From NCBI GenBank assembly GCA_947396885.1, contig OX377204.1, positions 50,951,139-51,015,138 on the forward strand: DNA of 64,000 nucleotides, read 5' to 3'. Positions 52,755-63,929 of the stretch are shown piece by piece. The notes under the pieces are model-generated. The model saw nothing but the letters and a program-made list of their open reading frames with translations, was not told where the DNA came from and did not search any database. Position numbers and translations under genes: made by a program. Positions within the stretch are counted from its first letter, which is position 1, and every line of letters begins with the position of its first letter. Source of the DNA: Heligmosomoides polygyrus polygyrus (Eukaryota; Nematoda; Chromadorea; Rhabditida; Heligmosomidae).

Positions 52755-53665
52755 TTAGGGTGGGCCAAAAGTAATGAGACAAATTCAACAAATTTCTTTA
52801 TCTCTTTATAACTCAATTACAACTCAACGGTGCTATGGAATGTATTCGCCATTAAGGTCGATGACCTTGCTGCCATCGATCAGTCAACTTCCCGATCCCA
52901 TTCTTCCAGAACTGCTCAGGCCTGGTGCTTATCCACTGCTCGTTATGGTTGTCAAAGTCTGGTTGGGTCCTTGTGTACCTTCCGACCTTGAAGTCCTATA
53001 GGCTCAAGAAGGAGTGGTAGTCGCATGGAGAGATGTCCGGCGAATACGGTGGGTGAGGCATGTGAACGTAGGTAGCCCAGCTGAGCAAGCTTATCCGTGG
53101 TCACTTTTGCCCGATGGGGTGCGGCGTTGTAGAAGAGGAGGACCTTCTTGAAGCGCTGAGACCGAATCAGTGCGAGTCGCCGGTCCATCTCTTCTATTTC
53201 GTTCACCATGGCCTTGGAGCTCATCGTCGTGCTTTTGGAAAACAGCTTCTAGTATACCGGTTCATGTGCGCAGACTCAAAAGCTCAGAAGGTGCTTCTGG
53301 CCGTGAACATCTCGCGTAACAAAGGTCGGTAACAGGTCACCAGACCTCACCCAGACTCACTGCTTGGCAGAGTTAACGTAGAATATGTACTTCTCATCCT
53401 GCGTAAAGATTGAGTCCAACCTGCTTGAGGTTGGGAATCGGGAGAGATTTGTGCGACGCGGGTCGACTCGTCAGACTGGGGTTTCAGCGGGGTTTTGAGA
53501 GTGGGGTTTTGCCATGCTTCTGAGGAGGGCGAAAGTGGTCACTTTTCAGGTGGCCTTCAGTAACTAGCAAACAAACATACAAATACGAGAAGCACGAAAC
53601 CGAACTCCAGTCACGACATACATGGGCACGGCATGGAAGGTCTCATTACTTTTGGCCCACCCTAA
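52755..53665 (-). mobile_element. Internally deleted mariner, minus-strand transposase remnant
   Basis: The ends TTAGGGTGGGCCAAAAGTAA and the inverse TTACTTTTGGCCCACCCTAA are flanked by TA (52753-52754, 53666-53667). At 911 bp it is shorter than a full mariner. The minus strand encodes ALIRSQRFKKVLLFYNAAPH, where the catalytic Asp of the usual YDNAxPH is lost, and, after a frameshift, PHPPYSPDISPCDYHSF with the third Asp intact. Confidence 0.9.
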
Positions 53666-53829
53666 TAGCAGAGCAGCGCCACTAAATAGCATCTGTGGAC
53701 GAAGTTGGGCGGAATCGGGATGACGACCAGCAGGAATCACTTGTCCATGCCTTCCGTAAAAGTATAAGGTTACTAATTGTAAGCACTACGGGGCGCAGTT
53801 CATGAGATCACTGCCCCAAATAACATCGC

Positions 53830-55350
53830 TAGATAAATTGGAGATAAAATGGCTTCACGGAGAAGGCGAAGAAGGCGTAGTCCACAAGCACAGCGACTGC
53901 TAGTCCGGTCAAAGAGCATGCATAGACTTTTCTCGACCGACTGCTGCGCAAATCCGTTAGTAGGCCACGAACAAGCGGGCAGATCGGTGGATGATTGTTA
54001 ACGTCGTGGACATCTCCCTTCTTGTACAGCAAAACGGTCCTGTCGATCACTGAGATGGAACCTTGCACTCCGAGAGGTAGCGTGTGAAGAGCCACGCCAA
54101 GGTGTTGATGAGCGCTGGCGGGAGGTTCTTCAGGTGTTCGGGTCTGATCCTGTCGGGACTGGGTGCTGTAGGTTTCTTCACCGAGGAGATGGAGTGTCGG
54201 ATCTCGGAAGCGAGAACAGAGTGGACGACGTATTCATCCTGCGGAAGATGGCATGGAGGCAGGTGGACGTGGCTATCGAAGAGATCGGAGTACAAGTCGT
54301 GAATGACCTTCTCCATGGTTCTTCTGGAAGAGTTGATGGTTCCATCATGGCGTCGGAAGGCGGTCACCTTGGACATGAAGTTGGCGAAGTTCCAGGGGGC
54401 ATTGCGGGTGCTCAACTGCTGCTCCACGCTGGCGTATGAGCTCGAGAGTTTGAGGAGACACACGTTTCTTGGTGGTCCTAAAGCTTTCGGTTTCCTTAGT
54501 GACGACATGAAGGTGATGCAGGAAGAGTCGTACTTCTCGTCGATGTTTCTCACGACATTTTACCAAACGATGGCAAGAGAAGCGTAAAGGTCGCAACGGA
54601 TGGTCGTTCTGGGACTTCCATTCTCGAATTTATCTCCCCTTTCTCTTTGACACGAAGAGCGGATTTTTGCGCTAAGGAGGCGGTGGTCCGATCCCGTGGA
54701 GAACATGGGGACAACGGAGACGTCGGCCTGGCAATGCTTGCGGTTACGATCTCGTTGTGGAACTGGCCACCGGGGGATTCTCAGGTCCATCGTAGGAGGA
54801 AGGCTTCTGGAACTATGAGTTTCCTGGATGGTCCTCGTCGACATTTCTCGTTCCACTTCAAACTATGGTTCCCCTATAATGTTCTTCCGACTACCTTCAT
54901 AGCCCGATTTTCGATCGTTGAAGTCGCCGACGATCACCTTACAGAAGATGTGACCTTCCTTATAGAACTTCCCGAGCTCCATGTAAAAGGTTTCGACTTC
55001 TTCGTCGTTATAGTGGGATGTTGGGGCATACGCGACGAACACACTTAAAGCTAGTACGAGCCACATCGCTTCAGTCGCTGACTCCATATTCGACTTGTCA
55101 GAGCTCTCCTGCTCACGCGTGTTCCGAGGAAGAGTTCTTCTCCGGAGTCGTAGGCGGCAGGTAGGTGGTGACGTCTTCTCGTCTCGACCAGTCCTATGAC
55201 GTCGTCCTTGATCTTCGGGCAGGTCCTCGATGGATGATTCCGATGCGGACGTGCGGGTGTTGTAAGTAGAGATCGTCATCCTAGTCCTCAATTTGCGCAG
55301 CCTGGTTAGGCGCTGAGATTTTAACAGCCTCTTCGTAGTCGTCCTTCCCA
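53830..55350 (-). mobile_element. RTE-type LINE, 5' half (endonuclease and start of RT), frameshifted
   Basis: The minus strand starts near 55300 with the endonuclease (MTISTYNTRTSASESSIEDL), then VFVAYAPTSHYNDEEVETFY and KVIVGDFND. Broken frames follow: a STGSDHRLL endonuclease C-terminus, KKRVSPQTLELIRQRGAA and YDSSCITFMSSL. The pre-RT linker is better preserved (DLYSDLFDSHVHLPPCHLPQ, PTAPSPDRIRPEHLKNLPPA, LINTLAWLFTRYLSECKVPS), and RT begins with DRTVLLYKKGDVHDVNNHPP. Similarity ends near 53990, so the RT core and 3' end are missing. At least five frame changes are present. Confidence 0.85.
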
Positions 55351-56165
55351 TCGCTGCAGAAATAGGGGCTCTTTCGAAGTAAGGGGAATGAGGCCCTCTA
55401 GGCTGCTGTGTTTGACTGGAGTACACGCGGTAACTAGTCAGGCTCTGTCGTGCGTGCGAAGAACTCCGGTCAGCCAGCCAGATTGCTTGAAGGGACGGGG
55501 CGACACTTTTAAGGCGGCCTCGAATCGCCTTACGAAGTACTCCCAGTTTACCGAGTGCAAGCTTTTGGCCCGGCCGACACAGATAGAATCCGCACAGGCA
55601 TGAATGAACATATCCACGCACACTGCATGAAATGCCGCTCTCGCGCACAAGGGACGAGTCGACCCGACGCAGCAGCAGCAAGGAGTCCATCCCTTGGGTC
55701 CCACTTGCGTCTCTGGGCAGTACACGGTCGCATTTGGTTTGCGATTCATTCCCCTATCCACCAGCCGGACGTCACGTGGCCCTGTGTCAAGCGGCGGGAG
55801 ATCTCTTTTAGCAAAGGAATCCGAAGGCTTTCAATATAATTCGCAGCTTTGAGTAGAGTGACATGCCAATGGTCTGTGAAGAAGGCCTCTCGTGCATTAC
55901 GGGATAAGCCGGAGAACACCAAGGGATATAACGAAAAACAAAAAGGACAGGTCTGATTCCAGTTCTCATAGGGAAGGAAGACTGGCCTGCACAAGCTATC
56001 GGAGGAACCGCCTGCTGTTGCATACACACCGAACCGTGCTTCCTCCTTCGGCTCCATCCACTCAAGATGGTTGTGCAGACCAATGCAAAAAATGCCTGCA
56101 TGGCATCCACTAGGCGTAGAGTGTGTGTCGCTTCCCACAAAGATTTGACTCAATTCATCCTTCAC
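55351..56165 (-). mobile_element. 5' leader region of the RTE-type LINE (probable)
   Basis: Directly upstream of the RTE endonuclease on the same strand, overlapping frames are open for 107-139 codons (GWTPCCCCVGSTRPLCARAA, SLHSVNWEYFVRRFEAALKV; and further upstream GLHNHLEWMEPKEEARFGVY). They have no domain I can name. Position and orientation suggest element 5' sequence; a second, unrelated repeat is possible beyond 55740. Confidence 0.4.
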
Positions 56166-56327
56166 TCATTTCATTTAATTTATTATACGATTACATTCAT
56201 GTGGTATAATATGAAAAAAACAGCAAGGAACAAAGTCAAGCAATTACAAACCGCAGAATATGCTACTAACTACTGAATAGATAGGAACTAGCAACTAACT
56301 TCGGGTAACGTCTATGGCAACTATTTG

Positions 56328-58498
56328 TTATGGACTCATATGGACATGCAGGAATTTTCTGAAAGCGTTGTAGCTTGACGGAACGGTATGCTTTTTGCGA
56401 ATCTTCTCAAATGACAAAAGCGCCCTATTGACAAAGAAGAAACGCCTACAGTTCCGTTTAACCCTACCAACGTCATACTTCGTGGCACCTCCTCTAGTGG
56501 TAGACTCCCTTAACGACACCATATCTGAGATTTTAATACTACATTCATGATTTGCGATCCTGTGGAAGAATAACAGATCATTTCGCTTCCTTCTAAAGGC
56601 GAGAGTTGTTAATCCAAAGTTGTGATTTCTATCCTTACTTGAGGGGATCTGATCATAATGAAAGCCCAGTGTGCGTATCATTAGCTTTCTCGTGGAACTA
56701 TTCTGGACCCTTTCTAAGACTTGTACAGTTTTCTTCGTGTGCGGATTGAAGACAGGAGTACCATATTCCAAAATAGGCCTTACAAAAACCTTATATGCTT
56801 GAAGGAGCAGTCCACAATCCTTAGAGGATAGCGCTCTGAACAGGTTGAACATTGTCCTCGTAGCTTTATTGGCGATCATCACACAGTGTTTGTCCAAATT
56901 TAGATTACTATTGACTAGGAATCCTAGGTCTTTTACCTCATCGGTACTAATTAGAGGAGTATTACCAATGGTGTACTGATGCCGGTGACGACCTTTGGTA
57001 CCGATGTGAAGCACTCTGGACTTCTCTTCAGAGAGCGGCAAGTCCCATATCGAGGACCATTCCTGAACCTATGGATAGCCTCCTGTAGTTGTATTGCATC
57101 CACATCATTCAATACTGGCCGATAAATCTTAAGATCATCTGCAAATGCACAAAATTCCATCCCGCCTGCTTCCAAGAGTTTTAGCAAATCGTACATGTAA
57201 ATGTTGAACAGTACAGGAGAAAGAACCCCTCCCTGGGGAACACCACTGCTCACAGGTCTAGGTCGAGAAAACGAGGAGTTCACACGAACGATGAAATTCC
57301 TATCAGCCAAGAACGTCTTTATCCATGAAATAATGCGAGGATGTATACCAACTGCCTTCACCTTGTGCAACAGTCTGCTATGTGACACACGATCAAAGGC
57401 CTTACAGAAATCAAAATAAACCACGTCCACATTCTTTCCGGAGTCTAAATACTTTGTCCAATGATTGAGCGTCTCGATCATAGCTGTTACGGTCGACTTT
57501 CCTTTTTGAAAGTCATGTTGCTTTGGCGAAATCACTACATGCCTCTGAAGGTGGTCAACAATAGCCCTTTTCAATATTTTTTCGAACAGTCTTGCAAATA
57601 TGAATGTTATACTGACTGGTCTGAAATTTCCAGGAACGTCAAACGGCGGTTTTTTAGGTATGGGAGTCACAATGGATTGAACCCATCTGCGAGGCACCTC
57701 AGCTCTCATAAAACTGAGATTAAATATGTGTTCCAAAGGACCACATATGATTGGAGCTATCCTCTTGATGAAATGCAATGGAATGGAATCTGGTGTAAGG
57801 CTTTCCGAATGTGGCCATTCGTTGAGCAGTTTTAGAATATCATGTTTATGGAACCAAACAGAGTCCTCCATTTGAGGAAACTCTGGTAAGACAGGCAAAA
57901 ACCTATTTTCCTCATCGGAACACTTAAAATAACCAGAAAATGTGGACGCCAACAGCTCAGCTTTGTCCTCATCACTATGTAGAACTACGCCATCCGATGA
58001 GCGTAGAGCTGAGATTAATGGTTTCTCTCGCAAGCGGGACCTTAAGAGCTTATAAAATGCTCGTTTATCACCTGCTTTTATGCTTCGTTTTTCAACAGAA
58101 GCATTAAATTTCTTTAACTTGGCCTCGAATGCATTACTCACTTTCTTAGAACGAGCCCAATCCTCGGGAGTGTTTGATTGCTTAGCTTTCATCCATTACT
58201 CCTCCTTTTTCTTCAAAAGCCTAGCAAGGTAGGGGGGAAGTCCGGAATGCGCTGTGGTCTTTTTAATCGGAACAAAAAGTTCAATTCAATGATGCAAGAT
58301 GTTAATGAAGAGCTCGTATTTTCCATCAACCGATTCAACAGAATTGAGAGAGCCTAACCAATCAATTCCCTGCAGATAGTTAATAACATTGTCATAATTC
58401 GCTTTAGAAAAATCTCTCTTCAGTGACGAACCATAAGGACGAGAATGAGCATTGATGAGGAATCGTAGCATTGAATGATCGCTGGATCCTAAGGGCAC
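56328..58498 (-). mobile_element. CR1-type LINE ORF2, nearly continuous RT
   Basis: Minus strand. An endonuclease C-terminal piece lies at 58498-58286 (LGSSDHSMLRFLINAH). After a frame break there is a 413-codon ORF (58192-56951) with the linker (DKRAFYKLLRSRLREKPLIS) and RT domains: FRPVSITFIFARLFEKILKR, VVYFDFCKAFDRV, SSGVPQGGVLSPVLFNIY, and the intact catalytic FCAFADDLKIY. A frameshift near 57050 leads to the 237-codon thumb and C-terminus (KDLGFLVNSNLNLDKHCVMI, FRKFLHVHMSP, stop at 56328). It belongs to the same family as 1-1157. The endonuclease N-terminus and ORF1 are missing, so it is dead, but it is one of the younger LINEs here. Confidence 0.9.
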
Positions 58499-58621
58499 TA
58501 CTCCTTATCCTTTGTCTTCTAACGGCTTGGTGTACGATAAATTTGACCAAGTAGGAAAACGTGAAAACTTTCACAGTTATGAGGACCTTGTCCTAGGTAG
58601 TGGAAATGTTGAAAGAAAGTC

Positions 58622-58712
58622 TTTGATATATACCATTTTCACGTTGAATTGGACACTCTTATATTTGAAATCAAGATAAACATCTTCTAACCAAAAACGG
58701 TCGTCTTCCAAG
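58622..58712. repeat. 21-bp-period degenerate repeat array, copy 4
   Basis: Leader ATATATACCATTTTCACG, then TTGAATTGGACACTCTTATA, TTTGAAATCAAGATAAACAT, CTTCTAACCAAAAACGGTCG, at 21-bp steps. Same leader as at 17450. Confidence 0.7.
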
Positions 58713-58714
58713 CC

Positions 58715-59280
58715 AACAAGGGAACTGTCTCAACGGTACCCCGGGAGGACAAGGGCGAATGCTATAGGAAGAATCTCCGTCCTCGAAATAGCAACAGAAG
58801 ATGTTTTGTTTTGCCGAATCCTTGAGGAAAACGAGTAAGAGTGTGTAATGGTTAAGGGTCGGCTTACTACGACTGCGCAAGGAACTTGTGTAGTGGCCTG
58901 GGTGGCACGGTGGTGCTGCTTCGGGCGGAGTGGCGTTCTACCCCCCCCGCCCTTTAAACAGAGGCGTGGCAAATGTCTGCGTCTCCACCATCTGGTAAGG
59001 CTGCCACTGAACTCTCGAGCAAGCCCAGGGGGTTGGGGAGTGGGCGGGCCAGGGGGACGAGGGGGTAGGACGCTCGACCTCCGCTGCTTCGTGGCTGTAA
59101 CGTCGCTGGTTCAGTTCCCGTATTACATCGCGTTTTTGCTTTTTTACCGTGGTATCGTACGTCCATAGAGGTTTACATATCTGAGCTTCTTTCGGAGTTT
59201 GCTGATGTTTCCACTGCACATTTATTGTTGACATCTTGCCAATCTCCCAAATATGCAAAATACGATGATACATTATGCTT
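58715..59280 (+). repeat. tRNA-like repeat (family B), plus copy
   Basis: Shares a 500-bp-scale alignment with the inverse of 62650-63050: GAAGAATCTCCGTCCTCGAA, GAGTGTGTAATGGTTA, then the tRNA-like GTAGTGGCCTGGGTGGCACG with the B-box-like CTGGTTCAGTTCCCG. The tail follows (TGGTATCGTACGTCCATAGA, CCAAATATGCAAAATACGAT). This copy has an extra G-rich insert near 58920-59070, including a GGGGGTTGGGGAGTGGGCGG run. Probably a non-autonomous retroelement driven by an internal Pol III promoter. Confidence 0.65.
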
Positions 59281-59559
59281 ACGAACTCGCGCGGTCATGA
59301 TAAGCTGCTGCTAACACCCTCAAAACAGTCTCGAAGAACAATCGAAACAATCTCGCAGCAGAGAAAGTACTAGCCACTGCATTAGATTCCTCCAAAAAAT
59401 GAAACATCATCACACATCCTGGTTGCTTCGAAAATCCAAGTGGAATGGGATTCCAGGAAGACCTAGGTCCATGTGATGAGTCATTTGCCCATACTGTGAT
59501 GGTTCCACCGGTTTTATGCACTTTGGCCTATGTATAATGGGTGTTGGACGTTTTTCATG

Positions 59560-62515
59560 AGTCTTTTTTCTCTTCTTCAGCGTTTGTCCCGCTTAGTTGC
59601 GGGGTCCGCTTTCCTGGAATGTTGGTGCCACTTTTCCCGATCAAATGCCTGATCAGGGTGCAACCTAGCCACCTTCAAGTCCTGATGCAGCGTATCAAGC
59701 CACCGCTGACCGTCGTGGCCGCCTACCTTGCACATCAAGGATAAGACCATTCCTTCGGATAGTATCATTATTTGCGTGAAGGACGTGGCCGTACCATCGC
59801 AGACGAGCTTCGCGCATCTTCTCACATATCGAGGTGACACCGAACCTCTGCCGTATGGAGTCGTTGAGTACTCGATCAAAACGCGTAACTCCGGCCGTCC
59901 ACCGCAACATCTTCGTTTCTATTACGCTGATGCGCCTTTCAATTCCTTTGGTAACGGGCCAGCACTCAGCTCCGTAAACAGCTACAGGTCGGACGACTGC
60001 TATGTAGATCTTCGACTTTAGACGCTCTGGTATCTTCTTGTCGCAGAGCACCCCGTCGGAGAGCGCCATTTGGACCACGCTGCGTTCACGCGTGAGTTGG
60101 CTTCAACGAGTAAACCGCCATCGGACGCGATTGCTGATCCCAAGTACTTGAACACCGAAGTACGTGGCAGCTCAATGCCATTTACCTTAATGGAGCTGGG
60201 CTCATTTTCGTCAGTCGTCATATACTCGGTCTTCTTGACATTAAGTTTGAGTCCAAATCTCTCCAAGCGATCGCACCAAGCCGCTGGAGTTCAATCTTAT
60301 CTTCGCTAGCGAGCATTACATCATCAGCATAAAGCAGCGTCCAAGGGACTGGCTGCTGAAGATCACGCGATATGGCATCCATAACGACGACGAAGAGTAG
60401 AGGGGAGAACGCAGACCCTTGATGTATTCCGACAGAGATACGAAACTCCATCGACGTACCTGCTGCAGCTTGCACTCGACTTTTTGGCAAGAGTGTAGTA
60501 TTCGTACCCACTCTACGAGTTCTTCGGGACTCCGTGTTTTAAGGCATACCATATCACTTCACGCGGAACGCGATCAAAGGCCTTCTCCAAATCCAGGAAG
60601 GCAACATGCACCGGCTTCTGTTTCTCCCGGTGTTTTTCTATCAGAAGACGAACGGCGTGTATGGCATCGACTGTGCCACAACGAGCTACAAAGCTGCACT
60701 GATTGGTAGAGAGCTGGACGATATCACGAATGCGCCCGCCGACAATCCGCTCGAAGATCTTCATGCTGTGCGAAAGCAAGCGAATCGGAGGTAATTGGAG
60801 CAGTCTGCAGGACTGCTCTTCTTCTTCCAAATTGGAATCGTCGTACTTCTCTGCCAAATGTCGGGCACTTTCTTCTCCTCAATAACCTGGTTGAAGAACG
60901 TCGCTTGCCATTTCATTGGGTACCAGGATTTCGACTTCCATAAGTCGGCCGCCAAATCATCGGCGCCCGTTGTCTCGCCCGGCTCCAACTTTTTCAGGGC
61001 CACTTCTACCTCTTCTACGGTGATTTTCTGAACGGGACCGTGTACATGAAAAGAAGATGGAATGCTCGGATGAGTCTATTGCCGAGACTTCCTCGAAGTA
61101 GGTGCGCCATCGGTTCAAAGCCATCTTCCGGTCCATGAGTAGACGACCGTTCTCATCGTTGATGCCAAAGAACTTCTTAACATCCTCAGTCTGGCGATCG
61201 CCATTTCCCGACTCAAGCCTCCCGTTGAAATCATTGTAATGAGTGGCTCTCGCAACGGCTACCGCCTTCTTAGCGGCTTTCTTGGCTTCCTGATACAGAC
61301 GCCATTTATCGGCTGTCTTGTCGTTGAGAAATGCGTGGTATAATCTCTTCTTCTCTAGGACTTTTTCCTTAACTTCGTTAGTCCACAGCCAAGTCTGCTT
61401 ATCGACCTTACGCCGTTCCGGTTTCGTAGTGCCGAGTTCGGGACGCGCAGCACTGAAAATCGCGTCGGTGGCATTCTTCCATGTCTCGTCGACGGTCGTG
61501 ACCGTCGGAAACCGAATGCGCGAAGTCACAGCTGCTTCCTTTTCTTTCAGACGCCACCACTTGATCCTTAACGGACCACTCCGTTCGACCTGCCTAAACA
61601 TCGGTGGTGTGATCTTCATAGTGCAGATCCAGTGGGCGGTGTTGTGTGGCGACCGTTTCATACGGCACGACCGTCGCGTCCGTGACAAGCCCTTAGTCAC
61701 GATTTCGCACAAGGACAAAGTCGATCTGCGTTTTAGAATTCCCGCTGTAGAATGAGATAAGGTGGGATTCACATTTTCGGAATCTGATGTTCACGACGGT
61801 GAGGTCGTACGACGCCGCATACTCCGAGGATGCGCTCACCATCTGCGTTACGTGAACCGAAACCGAGACCACCATGACAGCCGTACCCGTCTTTCACAGC
61901 GCCAACGTGTCCGTTCAGGTCAACTGCGACAATGATTACGTCTTGTGACGGCGCTTCTGCTGTCTTCTCATTAAGAAGGCTCCAAAATTCATCCTTGGCT
62001 CGCTCAGAGCAGCCTGTCTGTGGAGCATATGCAGAGAAAAGATGATACCGCCGCCGTTCTGCAGCGACTACGACCTTCATCATGCGGTCATTGAAACGCT
62101 CCACGCTTGCAATCGCGTCTCGAAACTTCGGAGACGATTATGCCAACTCCGCTGGTAGTCCTCGGACTGCCACACAGAACGGCTTTATAGCCTCGGCCTA
62201 TGTCCCTTGACTTACTACAGGACCACCTCGTCTCCTGCACCGCGCACAAGTCAATCTTCCTTCGCTCCAGTGCCTCTGCCAGCTCAAAGGAGCGGCCCGA
62301 CAACGTACCCACCTTCAGCGCTGCCACGCGGGTCTTGCTTACGTTGCGGGACTTTTGGACTGGCTCAGTTTCTCCCCGATGCCGTCCTCGCATCAGGGGC
62401 TCTCGCATACTTTTCACACTCGCCGGGCTTTGCGAGTGCGCGTCGGCTCCCGCGGACGCCGTAGCATTATCTCGTGAAACATTCAGCACCATCAACCATA
62501 TGATGTGACATGGGC
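59560..62515 (-). mobile_element. Nearly full-length RTE-type LINE, decayed
   Basis: Minus strand, in order. Endonuclease: VAALKVGTLSGRSFELAEAL, CAVQETRWSCSKSRDIGRGY, SGVGIIVSE, then VVAVDLNGHVG and YGCHGGLGFGSRNADGERIL, then KTQIDFVLVRNRD. Linker 61772-60957. RT: IFERIVGGRIRDIV, HVAFLDLEKAFDRVPREVIW, FSPLLFVVVMDAISRDLQQP, catalytic LLYADDVMLAS. Then TSVFKYLGSAIASDGGL and the C-terminal RTE block (YGAECWPVTKGIERRISVIE, ARLRWYGHVLHA, stop at 59577). The chain needs about seven frame changes, so it is a pseudogene. About 2.95 kb is close to a full RTE. It lies between inverted copies of repeat family B. Confidence 0.9.
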
Positions 62516-62649
62516 TGTTCGTAGGCCGGCCTGTCACTAGGGCCTGTCGCCTGCATTCGAGTGTCCGTGATTAGCTCGGCTCGCAAAAGCGAACAGTTTC
62601 TAGTGGCACAACGTGGAGGAACGGACATCGCCACCGGACCTTTAGAGGA

Positions 62650-63050
62650 CGTTTTCATGAATCTTTCATGTATTATCGTATTTTGCATATTTGGGACATC
62701 GACGAGATGTTGACAAGGAATAAGTAGTGAAAACATCAGCAAACTTCAAAAAAGTTCAGACATGGAAGCCTCTATGGAAATCCGATACCATGGTAAAGGT
62801 GCAAGAACGCGATGTGGCACGGGAACCGAACCCGTGACGTCACAGCCCTAAAGCAGCACCGGCACTACCGCGCCAACCAGGCCACAAAACAAGTTTCTTG
62901 CGCAGTTCCCTAACCATTACACGCTCTTACTCATTTGCTTCAAGGATTCGGCACAAACAAAACATGTTCTGTTACTATTTGGAGGACGGAGATTCTTCCT
63001 ATAGTATTCGTTCTTGCCGTTCCGGCGTACCCTTGAGACAGTTAGAATAA
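62650..63050 (-). repeat. tRNA-like repeat (family B), minus copy
   Basis: On the minus strand the tRNA-like core reads GTGGCCTGGTTGGCGCGGTA and, after about 25 bp, ACGGGTTCGGTTCCCGT (a perfect 5-bp T stem with TTCG-type loop), closing with GCCAC against GTGGC. It is a better tRNA mimic than the + copy and lacks that copy's G-rich insert. It faces the other copy across the RTE element. Confidence 0.7.
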
Positions 63051-63064
63051 CTTATGTTTAAGGA

Positions 63065-63890
63065 AACTTTAGAGGATGTCCCAAAATTATATTCCCACAT
63101 GTTTGACCTGTCATTTTTCTTGACCTACGCGCCAAGCATTACGGTCTTGGTTCCGCGCTAGATAAGTTCGTCCACATCTCAAATGCTAAATATCCAGTTG
63201 CAATATTGACCAGCTACAAAATGTCATCTTCCCATCCTCTTAGGGTTCCCATCATCGGTGAGCAACATCTCCAAAATGTTTATTGTCGAAGCAGCGCTGA
63301 ACCGCCAAAACCACCGTGTGCTTGTCAAATCAGTAGCGAAGCCAATGAGGCGGGAAAGATCTGTGAACGCTGCGGGCATCCGGAATCAGCCATGGTTTGG
63401 GCCGCTGACACACAATGCGGGAAAGTCACCGTTGTTGTTCTTCGTCAAAAGGGAGAAAAATGGACTCCAGAATCTACTTGGAAGATGTTTTGGAAAAGAC
63501 CTTGGTCCCCTGGAGCAGCTCGATCTTCACGAACAAGCCGCTCATCTTACAGCAAGATTCAGCGTGATCATAAATAGAATATCGTGCAGGAGTGGTGCCG
63601 CGACAAGCTTTCTGACTTTATCAGCCCAGTAGAATGGCCTCCGTGTAGCATCGGCCTCAACCATATGGACTTCTCTATTTGGTCGCACTTGAAGACCGAG
63701 TCTGCTCTAAAAAAACATCACTCAGTCAACTCGCTGGAAGAAGCCCTCCGTGGGCGTGAGAAGAGATGTCAATGGAATACGTGCGTGCACGCTGGGTGCC
63801 TTCCACGTCATCTGAATGCCTGTGTCCGTGCCAGAGGAAGTCGTTTTGAGATGTGGTCATGTAATTGTGTTTGTGAATATGTTGGTTAAG
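63065..63890 (+). mobile_element. Tc1/mariner-superfamily transposon remnant
   Basis: Starts with GAGGATGTCCCAAAATTATA, a terminal-repeat-like sequence. The + strand encodes, in several frames, ADTQCGKVTVVVLRQKGEKW, then QEWCRDKLSDFISPVEWPPC and LNHMDFSIWSHLKTESALKK (the third catalytic region, usually SPDLNPMDFSVW, here with the Asp lost), and a C-terminal CLPRHLNACVRARGSRFE. The first catalytic region is not clear. Stops and frameshifts make it inactive. The right end is not found. Confidence 0.7.
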
Positions 63891-63929
63891 ATATGATAAA
63901 ATTTCACGTGTACGTACACACTCTCACAA

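Noticed and set aside
58848..59168. 106-codon + ORF as a gene
   Set aside because: It lies wholly inside tRNA-like repeat family B and its G-rich insert.
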